Below, piece by piece: positions 1 through 5,845 of a stretch of DNA of 17,255 nt (positions within the stretch are counted from its first letter, which is position 1; each line of letters begins with the position of its first letter). The notes below the pieces were generated by a model, which searched no databases, had not been told where the DNA came from, and saw only the letters and a list, made by a program, of their open reading frames with translations. Where the stretch lies: contig DATLOQ010000047.1 of assembly GCA_035536235.1 (NCBI GenBank), positions 1 to 17,255 of the forward strand, given 5' to 3'. A program made the position numbers and the translations under genes. Source of the DNA: DATLNF01 sp035536235. GTDB taxonomy: Bacteria > Actinomycetota > Actinomycetes > BP-191.

Positions 1-18
1 CACGGGTGGCTCCGCTGC

Positions 19-24
19 TAGAGT
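19..24 (+). promoter_or_regulatory. possible -10 element for tRNA-Lys
   Basis: TAGAGT fits the actinobacterial -10 pattern TANNNT and lies 18 nt before the mature tRNA 5' end. The matching -35 would fall outside the window, so this rests on one hexamer and its position. Confidence 0.3.
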
Positions 25-42
25 CGCCACGCTTTGAGCAGC

Positions 43-115
43 GCGCCGCTAGCTCAACTGGCAGAGCAGCGGACTCTTAATCCGCGGGTTCGGGGTTCGA
101 GTCCCTGGCGGCGCA
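43..115 (+). tRNA. tRNA-Lys (anticodon CTT)
   Basis: A full cloverleaf can be drawn. The acceptor stem GCGCCGC (43-49) pairs with GCGGCGC (108-114), with discriminator A115. The D stem is GCTC/GAGC. The anticodon stem GCGGA/TCCGC carries loop CTCTTAA with anticodon CTT at 76-78, which decodes AAG lysine codons. The T stem CGGGG/CCCTG has one G-T pair and encloses loop TTCGAGT. The 3' CCA is not encoded: the DNA reads ACCC after the acceptor stem, so CCA must be added after transcription, as is common in actinobacteria. The gene borders a stretch of gene remnants, which fits a tRNA acting as an integration neighbourhood, but I found no duplicated tRNA 3' end in the window. Confidence 0.97.
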
Positions 116-224
116 CCCCTGACCTGCGATTACTCGCCGGCCGCACAGGGCCGATTCGGGCCCGTGGTGTCACGTACGTGTCACGAGGCGTCCCCGAGAA
201 GCCCTCGCCACGCGGCGCGGAACG

Positions 225-431
225 AGTGCCGCCGACGAATCGGTCTTGCTCGACCGCGCCGGCAGCGCGAGCGACGCCGAGTGATGCGCGATTCTCCCGC
301 TCTACGACGATGTATGCGTCAGATGCGGTTGTGCGTTCGCGCAGGAAGTCGCAGACCAGGCTGACCGATCGTGTCGTGTAGCCCGCCGCCGAGCCGAACG
401 GCACGCTGGCGTCTGCAAGCAGGACCAGAAA
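225..431 (-). pseudogene. C-terminal remnant of a GNAT-type acetyltransferase
   Basis: The minus frame reads ADASVPFGSAAGYTTRSVSL, then LVCDFLRER and ENRASLGVARAAGAVEQDRF. This resembles the C-terminal half of RimJ/RimL-like GNAT N-acetyltransferases: the acetyl-CoA loop and helix, then the typical N-x-A-S-x-x-V-A-x-x-x-G-A stretch. The N-terminal half of the domain is missing, because an in-frame stop (rc of TCA at 432-434) lies just upstream, exactly where the plus-strand transposase-like fragment begins. Downstream the frame loses similarity and runs into the tRNA gene. I read it as a decayed fragment rather than a working gene. The family call is from pattern recognition only. Confidence 0.45.
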
Positions 432-433
432 TC

Positions 434-564
434 ATGAACGCCACCCGCACCGGGCTGAACCCCGCCGCGATCCAACGTCAGATCCAGGCCCTTCCGCGCA
501 GCTCCTGACCCTGACCAAGCGCGCATCCGTTCATGAGTCAACGACCCGAGCTACCGCATCTTGA
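434..564 (+). pseudogene. frameshifted C-terminal remnant, probably of a transposase/integrase
   Basis: From 434 the frame reads MNATRTGLNPAAIQRQIQAL and then stops after a few codons. One frame over, from 499, it continues QLLTLTKRASVHESTTRATA and stops at 562-564. Only 5 nt (494-498) separate the two halves, so a single-base deletion explains the break. The rejoined tail (NPAAIQRQIQAL..QLLTLT) looks like the extreme C-terminus of actinobacterial DDE transposases of the IS481/IS3 kind. That identification is from memory and unconfirmed. The catalytic core is absent. It abuts the truncated acetyltransferase remnant on the opposite strand and overlaps the alternative early start of the next gene. 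Confidence 0.42.
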
Positions 565-595
565 CGTGAGTCACCAGGTCCCTGACGCTGCAGAT

Positions 596-1141
596 ATGAC
601 CCCGGGGGCGGCGAGTCGATTGGCGAGATTCAGAGGGGGGCGGCATGGACTGCTCCTTCTCTTGACCCTGTCGGTGAGCGCCACGTCCTTCTCACCCGCA
701 CGCGCCTCGGTCGACGTCAAAATCACGATGTCCTACTTCCGCTACTGCGTGGAGGAGGTCTGCACGCTCGATCAATTCGCGTACGTGCGGCTGGATCAGC
801 CCGTCCCGACCTTCCCGGCGGCCACGGACAACCCCCGAGGCGTCATCAAGGCTCGACCAGGCGACCGGATCGTGTGGACGTATGACGATCCGCTGTGCGA
901 CTTCAACGACGGGCCGGGGGGAGGTCCTTCTCCCATCCTCTGCCCGGGCCACAACGTCCTCTTCGAGGATGGGCGGGTGAAGTCGCCGCTCATGCGGGCC
1001 CGAGCGGCGCGTCCGGAGACCTTCGCTTGGCGGGTGCCCCGCACCGTCAAACCCGGCACGACCATCAGGTACTACTGCGCACCAGCCCCCGACAACAAGC
1101 ACTACCAGATCGGGATGACGGGGATCCTCCGCATCGTTTGA
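596..1141 (+). CDS. secreted cupredoxin-like (plastocyanin/azurin-type) protein
   Basis: The product is 181 aa. A Sec signal peptide is evident: basic RLARFRGGRHG (8-18), hydrophobic LLLLLTLSVSAT (19-30), and likely cleavage after ARA near residue 37. The mature part looks like a single cupredoxin domain with type-1 copper ligands His119 (in PGHNVLFEDG), Cys161 (RYYC), His169 and Met174 (KHYQIGMTG). The Met-T-G-I-L-R-I ending matches the final strand of plastocyanin-like folds. The Cys-His loop is 7 residues, longer than the usual 2-4, so copper binding is inferred rather than certain. Cys51/Cys56 and Cys101/Cys116 may form disulfides. The frame extends up to an ATG at 533, but that start lies inside a gene remnant and puts 21 polar residues before the signal peptide, so I prefer 596. 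No clear Shine-Dalgarno site is visible at either start. Confidence 0.72.
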   Translation: MTPGAASRLARFRGGRHGLLLLLTLSVSATSFSPARASVDVKITMSYFRYCVEEVCTLDQFAYVRLDQPVPTFPAATDNPRGVIKARPGDRIVWTYDDPLCDFNDGPGGGPSPILCPGHNVLFEDGRVKSPLMRARAARPETFAWRVPRTVKPGTTIRYYCAPAPDNKHYQIGMTGILRIV

Positions 1142-1198
1142 CGCGCTTCTAGGGGAACCCTGCATCCGACGCGGCGGAGTGACTGCGAGAATCGCCGG

Positions 1199-2026
1199 AT
1201 GGACGACTACCGCGCTCTCAACCGCGCCTGCTGGGACGAGCGAGCTCCGGCGCACGCCGCTTCGCCGGGGTATGCGTTCGACCGCTTCGTCGCCGATCCG
1301 GAGTTCCTGAGCCACGTGGTCCGCTTCGACCTGCCGCGCCTCGGTGACATCACCGGACTGCGGGGCGTGCACCTGCAGTGCCACATCGGCACCGACACCG
1401 CGTCCCTCGCTCGGCTCGGCGCGCGGATGACCGGCCTGGACTTCTCCCTGGCATCACTCGCCCAGGCGCGGTCCCTCGCCCGCGAACTCGACCTCGACGT
1501 CGACTTCGTGGAAGGGGACGTGTACGACGCCGTCGAGCTGCTCGGCGCGGCGTCGTACGACCTCGTCTTCACCGGCATCGGGGCGCTGTGCTGGCTGCCC
1601 GACATCAGCCGCTGGGGGCAGGTCGTAGCCGGCCTGCTCAAACCCGGCGGCCGCTTCTTCATGCGGGAGGGGCACCCGGTGCTGTGGTCTCTTGCCGACC
1701 GTCGGGAAGGGAACGAGCTCATCGTCGAGTTTCCCTATTTCGAGCAGGCTGAGCCGCTGGTGTGGGACGAGGACGGCACGTACGTCGAGACCGACGTGAG
1801 CTTCACGCACACGAAGACGTTGGAGTGGAACCACGGGATCGGCGAGATCGTCACGGCGCTGCTCGAAGCCGGCCTGCAGATCACCTCCCTCGTCGAGCAC
1901 GACAGCGTGCCGTGGGAGGCCCTGCCCGGCCGCATGGAGAAGATCGAGCTCGACGAGTGGCGGCTGGTCGACCGGCCCTCGCGGCTGCCGCACACCTACA
2001 CGCTGCAGGCAGCCAAGACGGCATGA
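1199..2026 (+). CDS. class I SAM-dependent methyltransferase
   Basis: The product is 275 aa. Motif I is the variant VHLQCHIGTDT (57-67), seen in a subgroup of class I methyltransferases in place of the standard E-x-G-x-G-x-G. The ribose-binding acidic residue is Asp81 (GLDFS). GD at 106-107, YDLVFTGIGALCWLPD (120-135) and LLKPGG (146-151) supply the later Rossmann motifs. There is no signal peptide, so the enzyme is cytosolic. The substrate cannot be deduced: the C-terminal third (EFPYFEQ, HTKTLEWNHG) is typical of uncharacterised members acting on small molecules. Its TGA overlaps the ATG of the next gene (ATGA), implying translational coupling to acVLRF1. Confidence 0.85.
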   Translation: MDDYRALNRACWDERAPAHAASPGYAFDRFVADPEFLSHVVRFDLPRLGDITGLRGVHLQCHIGTDTASLARLGARMTGLDFSLASLAQARSLARELDLDVDFVEGDVYDAVELLGAASYDLVFTGIGALCWLPDISRWGQVVAGLLKPGGRFFMREGHPVLWSLADRREGNELIVEFPYFEQAEPLVWDEDGTYVETDVSFTHTKTLEWNHGIGEIVTALLEAGLQITSLVEHDSVPWEALPGRMEKIELDEWRLVDRPSRLPHTYTLQAAKTA

Positions 2027-2652
2027 CCCGGCCCGCAGCGGGCGGCGGTCGCTGGGTGGGTGTACCTCCCGAGCGGCTGGCCGGCTGGCTCTCCGGCTTC
2101 ACCGAGCGGCATGGCGAGGCAGCCACGACGTACGCCGATGACGTCGTGACCTTGCTCGCGGCCGATGGCTCGGTCGCCGAGGTGCACGTGCCGTTTCCGC
2201 CGCTCGTCGGCGACCCCGTGGAGCACGCCCTGCGCGACCGGCGGGTAGGCGTGCTCCTGGTTCGACTCGGCGGCTACGCGGCAGGCGTCTTCGACGGCAC
2301 TCGGCTGGTCTCGTCCAAGGTCGGCAGCCGGCAGGTGCACGGCCGATCCGCAGCGGGCGGTCAGTCGCAGCAGCGGTTCGCCCGCCGTCGGGTCGGGCAG
2401 GTGCGGGTCGCTCTCGACGCTGCAACGGAGAACGCGGTGCAGCACCTGCTCCCCTACGCCGCCTCACTCGACGCCGTCGTCACCGGGGGCGAGCGGACCG
2501 CGGTCGACACGGTGCTCGCCGACCGCCGGCTCGCGCCGCTCCTCCCCCTGGTGGTCGCCCGGCTGATCGACGTACCCGACCCGCGACTCGCGGTCCTGCT
2601 CAGCTCGCCGGCGCTCTTCCGCGCGGTGCGAATTCGCGTCATCGACCCCTGA
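2023..2652 (+). CDS. acVLRF1 family peptidyl-tRNA hydrolase (Vms1-like release factor)
   Basis: The product is 209 aa, the usual length for actinobacterial Vms1-like release factors. These eRF1-fold enzymes release nascent chains from peptidyl-tRNA on stalled or split 50S ribosomes. The diagnostic loop is AAGGQSQQRFARRR (110-123): a Gly-Gly pair, a catalytic-loop glutamine and the conserved Q-x-R-F-x-R-R-R helix that contacts rRNA/tRNA. Before it lies VGVLLVRLGGYAAGVFDG (75-92), the core beta region, and after it TGGERTAVDTVLAD (154-167). The start is the ATG overlapping the methyltransferase stop. The frame stays open further upstream, but that part is antisense-free shadow of the methyltransferase. 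The gene ends before a long hairpin shared with the convergent helicase. Confidence 0.85.
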   Translation: MTRPAAGGGRWVGVPPERLAGWLSGFTERHGEAATTYADDVVTLLAADGSVAEVHVPFPPLVGDPVEHALRDRRVGVLLVRLGGYAAGVFDGTRLVSSKVGSRQVHGRSAAGGQSQQRFARRRVGQVRVALDAATENAVQHLLPYAASLDAVVTGGERTAVDTVLADRRLAPLLPLVVARLIDVPDPRLAVLLSSPALFRAVRIRVIDP

Positions 2653-2681
2653 CCGCCGCCGCCGGCGCCCCGCGCATCCGC

Positions 2682-2737
2682 TGATCTTGCTGTCGTTATC
2701 CCCAACCGATTCCTTGTGGATCACGGCAGCAAGATCA
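2682..2737. terminator. long hairpin between convergent genes, probable bidirectional terminator or palindromic repeat
   Basis: Left arm 2682-2705 pairs with right arm 2714-2737 across an 8-nt loop. Of 24 positions, 21 are Watson-Crick, one is G-T and two are mismatched. The outer arm TGATCTTGCTGTCG faces CGGCAGCAAGATCA. It lies between the ends of acVLRF1 (plus) and the DUF3516 helicase (minus), where a bidirectional terminator is expected. Neither side has a T-tract, which is usual in high-GC actinobacteria. Confidence 0.6.
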
Positions 2738-2760
2738 CCACTTGGAAGTGCGCGGGGGGG

Positions 2761-5280
2761 CTAGAGCTGGTTGACGGCGGTGAGGGTGACCACGGCCTCG
2801 CCGGCTTCGTCGCTCGCGTCGAGGTCGCCCTCGACGCTGATCCCCCAGTCGTGGTCGCCGGCCGGGTCCGCGAGGATCTGGCGCACCGTCCAGCGGCGCG
2901 GGTCCTCGCTGTCGAGGAGCAGCATCTGCGGGCCGCGTGCGTCGGCATCGGTGCCGATGGCGACGTGCTCGGCCCAGTACGGCGCCAGCGCATCGGCCCA
3001 CGCCGCGGCGTCCCAGCCGGCCGCCGCGTCGAGCTCGCCGAGCAGGTCGTAGCGCCGCAGCGCAGCCAGCTCGACCCGGTGGAAGAGCGCGTTGCGGACC
3101 AGCACCTTGAAGGCGCGCGCATTGGCAGTGACCGGCGGCGGTCGCTCGTCGAGGGAGCGGCCGCCGGGACGCGCTGCCACCTCAACGTCAGCGGGTGAGC
3201 GCAGCCTCTCCCACTCGTCGAGCAGGCTCGAGTCGGTCTGGCGCACGGTCTCACCAAGCCACTCGATGAGGTCGAGGAGCTCATCAGTGCGGGCGTCCTC
3301 CGGCACCAGGCGCGACAGCGTCTTGAACGCGTCGGCGAGGTAGCGCAGCACCAGACCCTCCGAGCGAGCCAGCACGTAGTGGCCGACGTACTCGACGAAG
3401 GTCATCGCCTGTTCGTACATGTCGCGCACCACCGACTTGGGTGACGGCTCGAAGTCACCGACCCACGGCTGGCCCGCGCGGTAGGTCTCGAAGGCGGCCG
3501 TCAGCATCTCCGCCATCGGCTGCGGGTAGCTGACCTCCTCGAGCAGCTCCATCCGCTCCTCGTACTCGATGCCGTCGGCCTTCATCTGCGCGACGGCGAC
3601 GCCACGTGCCTTGCTGCGCTGCGCCTGCAGCACCTGTCGCGGGTCGTCGAGGATCGACTCGACCACGGACACGACGTCAAGGGCATAAGTCGGCGACTCG
3701 TGGTCCAGCAGGGTGAGCGCAGCCAGCGCGAAGGGCGAGAGCGGCTGGTCGAGGGCGAAGTCCGGCGAGAGGTCGACAGTGAGCATCACCGTGCGGCCCG
3801 TCGAGTCCGGCGGGTCCAGACGCATGACGACGCCAGCCGTCACCATCTCCTCGACGATGTCAGCTGCCTGCGCACGCAGCTTCTCCTTCGACTCGTCGCT
3901 CTCATGACAGTCGTCGATGAGGGCGTGCAGTGCGGCGATCGCGTCACCGGGACGGTGCAGCACGTTGAGCACCATCGCGTGACTCATCCGGAAGCTCGAC
4001 TTGAGGGTCTCCGGCGGGGCCGCCACGAGGCGCTCGAACGTCGGCTTACCCCACGACACGAATCCTTCGGGAGCCTTCTTGCGCACCACTTTCTTGAGCT
4101 TCTTGGGGTCGTCGCCAGCCTTGGCGATCAGTCGCGCGTTCTCGACGTCGTGGTCGGGTGCCTGGACGACGACGTCGCCCGCCGTGTCGTGACCGGCGCG
4201 GCCGGCGCGCCCGGCGACCTGGTGGAACTCCCGTGCCTTGAGGTGACGCTGGCTCACGCCGTCGTACTTGGCCAAGGCGGTGAGCAGCACCGTGCGGATC
4301 GGCACGTTGATGCCCACCCCGAGCGTGTCGGTCCCGCAGATCACCTTGAGCAGCCCGGCCTGGGCGAGCAGCTCCACCAGGCGCCGGTACTTCGGCAGCA
4401 TCCCGGCGTGGTGCACGCCGATGCCGTGGCGGACCAATCGCGACAGCGTGGGCCCGAATCCCTTGGTGAACCGGAAGCCCCCGATGAGATCGGCGATCGC
4501 GTCCTTCTCCTCGCGGGTGCAGACGTTGACGCTCATCAGCGCCTGGGCCCGCTCGACGGCCGAGGCCTGGGTGAAGTGGACGACGTACACCGGTGCCCGT
4601 CGGGTGGCCAGCAGGTCTTCGATCGTCTCGTGCAACGGGGTGGAGACGTACGTGTGGAAGAGCGGCACGGGGCGCTCAACGCCGGACACGACGGCCGTGG
4701 CCCGCCCGGTGCGTGCGGTGAGATCGGCCTCGAAACGGGTCACGTCGCCCAGCGTCGCTGACATCAAGACGTGCTGCGCACGCGTCAGCTCCAGCAGCGG
4801 GACCTGCCAGGCCCAGCCGCGATCCGGCTCGGCGTAGTAGTGGAACTCGTCCATCACCACCGTCCCGGCGTCGGCCTTGTCGCCTTCGCGCAGGGCGATG
4901 TTGGCGAGCACCTCCGCTGTACAGCAGATGATCGGCGCGGTCGGGTTCACGCTGGCGTCGCCGGTCATCATGCCGACCTGCTCGGCGCCGAAGGTGGCGC
5001 ACAGCGCGAAGAACTTCTCCGAGACGAGCGCCTTGATCGGGGCGGTGTAGTAGCTGCGCTCACCGCGGGCCAGCGCGGCGAAGTGCGCACCGACCGCGAC
5101 CAGGCTCTTGCCGCTTCCGGTCGGGGTGCTGAGGATCAGGTGCGAGCCGGCGGCGACCTCGATCAGCGCATCCACCTGCGCCGGATACGGCGTGAGGCCC
5201 TGGCGCTCCACCCAGCCGAGGAACGCATCGAGCACGGCGTCCGGCGTCGGGTCGGCGGGGATCGCGTCGTAGAGGCTCAT
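2761..5280 (-). CDS. DEAD/DEAH-box helicase with DUF3516 domain
   Basis: The product is 839 aa. The N-terminal half is a superfamily 2 helicase of the Ski2/HelY type: Q-motif-like Gln35, Walker A TPTGSGKS (52-59), Walker B DEFH (144-147), motif III SATLG (174-178), HHAGMLP (290-296), GTDTLGVGINVP (316-327) and arginine-finger motif HQVAGRAGRAG (353-363). The C-terminal half, about 400-839, matches the all-helical DUF3516 extension of actinobacterial helicases. A role in RNA unwinding or turnover is inferred from the Ski2 resemblance; the substrate is unknown. I chose ATG at 5280 because AGGATGGG sits 7 nt upstream (5288-5295, minus). A second ATG at 5292 would add MGAA but lies inside that site. 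Confidence 0.9.
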   Translation of the reverse strand: MSLYDAIPADPTPDAVLDAFLGWVERQGLTPYPAQVDALIEVAAGSHLILSTPTGSGKSLVAVGAHFAALARGERSYYTAPIKALVSEKFFALCATFGAEQVGMMTGDASVNPTAPIICCTAEVLANIALREGDKADAGTVVMDEFHYYAEPDRGWAWQVPLLELTRAQHVLMSATLGDVTRFEADLTARTGRATAVVSGVERPVPLFHTYVSTPLHETIEDLLATRRAPVYVVHFTQASAVERAQALMSVNVCTREEKDAIADLIGGFRFTKGFGPTLSRLVRHGIGVHHAGMLPKYRRLVELLAQAGLLKVICGTDTLGVGINVPIRTVLLTALAKYDGVSQRHLKAREFHQVAGRAGRAGHDTAGDVVVQAPDHDVENARLIAKAGDDPKKLKKVVRKKAPEGFVSWGKPTFERLVAAPPETLKSSFRMSHAMVLNVLHRPGDAIAALHALIDDCHESDESKEKLRAQAADIVEEMVTAGVVMRLDPPDSTGRTVMLTVDLSPDFALDQPLSPFALAALTLLDHESPTYALDVVSVVESILDDPRQVLQAQRSKARGVAVAQMKADGIEYEERMELLEEVSYPQPMAEMLTAAFETYRAGQPWVGDFEPSPKSVVRDMYEQAMTFVEYVGHYVLARSEGLVLRYLADAFKTLSRLVPEDARTDELLDLIEWLGETVRQTDSSLLDEWERLRSPADVEVAARPGGRSLDERPPPVTANARAFKVLVRNALFHRVELAALRRYDLLGELDAAAGWDAAAWADALAPYWAEHVAIGTDADARGPQMLLLDSEDPRRWTVRQILADPAGDHDWGISVEGDLDASDEAGEAVVTLTAVNQL

Positions 5281-5287
5281 CGCTGCG

Positions 5288-5295
5288 CCCATCCT
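5288..5295 (-). promoter_or_regulatory. Shine-Dalgarno site that decides the helicase start
   Basis: On the minus strand it reads AGGATGGG, with a 7-nt spacer to the ATG at 5280. It overlaps the alternative ATG at 5292, which has no comparable site of its own. Confidence 0.5.
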
Positions 5296-5334
5296 GCCCG
5301 ACGCGGGACCGGCTTCCGCCGACCTTGCGCTCCC

Positions 5335-5354
5335 ACGTGTCTTCTATGACACGT
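5335..5354. promoter_or_regulatory. inverted repeat ACGTGTC-N6-GACACGT, possible operator
   Basis: The two 7-bp arms (5335-5341 and 5348-5354) are perfect inverted repeats separated by TTCTAT, a 20-bp dyad about 55 bp upstream of the helicase start. The size and symmetry fit a dimeric repressor or activator site, and it lies where the helicase promoter should be. No regulator gene is adjacent, so the binding protein is unknown. Confidence 0.35.
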
Positions 5355-5397
5355 AAGAGCGCAGGCCGCCGCGATGGGTGATGCACGGCACGCCGTG

Positions 5398-5486
5398 GTT
5401 GTGGACAACTCAGTGGATGACGGTGTGCACAGACGGGGATTCCGGTGGACAACCGGGGCCGATGTGGGGACAACGTGGGGACGACG
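5398..5486 (+). repeat. cluster of TGTGGACAAC-like words
   Basis: Four related words lie in the same orientation. GTTGTGGACAAC (5398-5409) is itself palindromic around GG. GGTGGACAACC starts at 5445. GTGGGGACAAC starts at 5465 and GTGGGGACGAC at 5476, the last two being an 11-bp direct repeat. They resemble degenerate DnaA boxes (TGTGGATAA), but none is a perfect match. They occupy the gene-free block between the helicase and the structured RNA. Confidence 0.4.
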
Positions 5487-5516
5487 AGAAACTCTCAAAA
5501 ACGTTGGCAGAAAGCC

Positions 5517-5546
5517 TTGTGCGCCCTCTCGCGGATGGTCTACAAC
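5517..5546 (+). promoter_or_regulatory. weak candidate promoter for the structured RNA
   Basis: TTGTGC (5517-5522) and TACAAC (5541-5546) are separated by 18 bp, with matches of 3/6 and 4/6 to the vegetative sigma consensus. A start a few bases after 5550 would sit right at the first hairpin. TTGGCA at 5504 is a better -35 word but has no suitably spaced -10. The call is speculative. Confidence 0.22.
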
Positions 5547-5550
5547 TACG

Positions 5551-5743
5551 CCTGTCGCCAGGAGCGACGACCACCGCGGGGGCAACTCCGCGGAACGCGA
5601 GTCGAGTCGGGTAACCGGCACGAGGAGCGGGTCGGCGCAGAGAGGTGACCGGTCGAGCAACGCAGGTCGAGCCGAGCAATCGGCCCGTCGGTGCAGCAAA
5701 ACCGTAGAGAGGCCCCTCCAACTCATACTTGGAGGGGCCTCTC
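5551..5743 (+). ncRNA. candidate structured RNA (small RNA or nodB-family leader)
   Basis: About 190 nt with no convincing ORF contains a series of hairpins. GTCGC/GCGAC (5554-5558/5564-5568) comes first, then CCGCGG/CCGCGG (5574-5579/5588-5593). GTCGG-GTAA-CCGGC (5606-5619) and GCCGA-GCAA-TCGGC (5671-5684) follow, and the region ends in a 15-bp terminator-like hairpin. Two stems capped by GNRA tetraloops (GUAA, GCAA) favour the plus strand as the RNA. I do not recognise tmRNA, RNase P, SRP RNA or a known riboswitch core. It could be an independent small RNA of 6S-like length, or a leader controlling the deacetylase gene 100 nt downstream. No evident antiterminator pairs with the terminator arm, which slightly favours an independent RNA. 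Confidence 0.4.
5707..5743 (+). terminator. 15-bp perfect terminator-like hairpin
   Basis: GAGAGGCCCCTCCAA (5707-5721) pairs perfectly with TTGGAGGGGCCTCTC (5729-5743) around the 7-nt loop CTCATAC. There is no T-tract on the plus strand. On the minus strand the hairpin is followed by TACGGTTTTGC, so weak action on minus transcripts is possible, although no minus gene ends here. Confidence 0.7.
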
Positions 5744-5845
5744 ACCATTGTGGGGCATCGTCGGAAGATCGCCCGGCAGCGACACGCGCCTCTAGGATGG
5801 ACGTCCCCCGGGGGCAGCTCGGGACGGTTCGGAGCAGGCGGGGGC

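Noticed and set aside
43..115. Integration site (attL/attR) at tRNA-Lys
   Set aside because: No second copy of the tRNA 3' end and no intact integrase in the window.
3700..4761. 353-codon plus-strand ORF inside the DUF3516 helicase
   Set aside because: Lies wholly antisense to the conserved helicase motifs; no recognisable domain.
5398..5486. Chromosomal origin of replication
   Set aside because: The boxes are degenerate, no AT-rich unwinding region is visible and neither dnaA nor dnaN is nearby; kept only as a box cluster.
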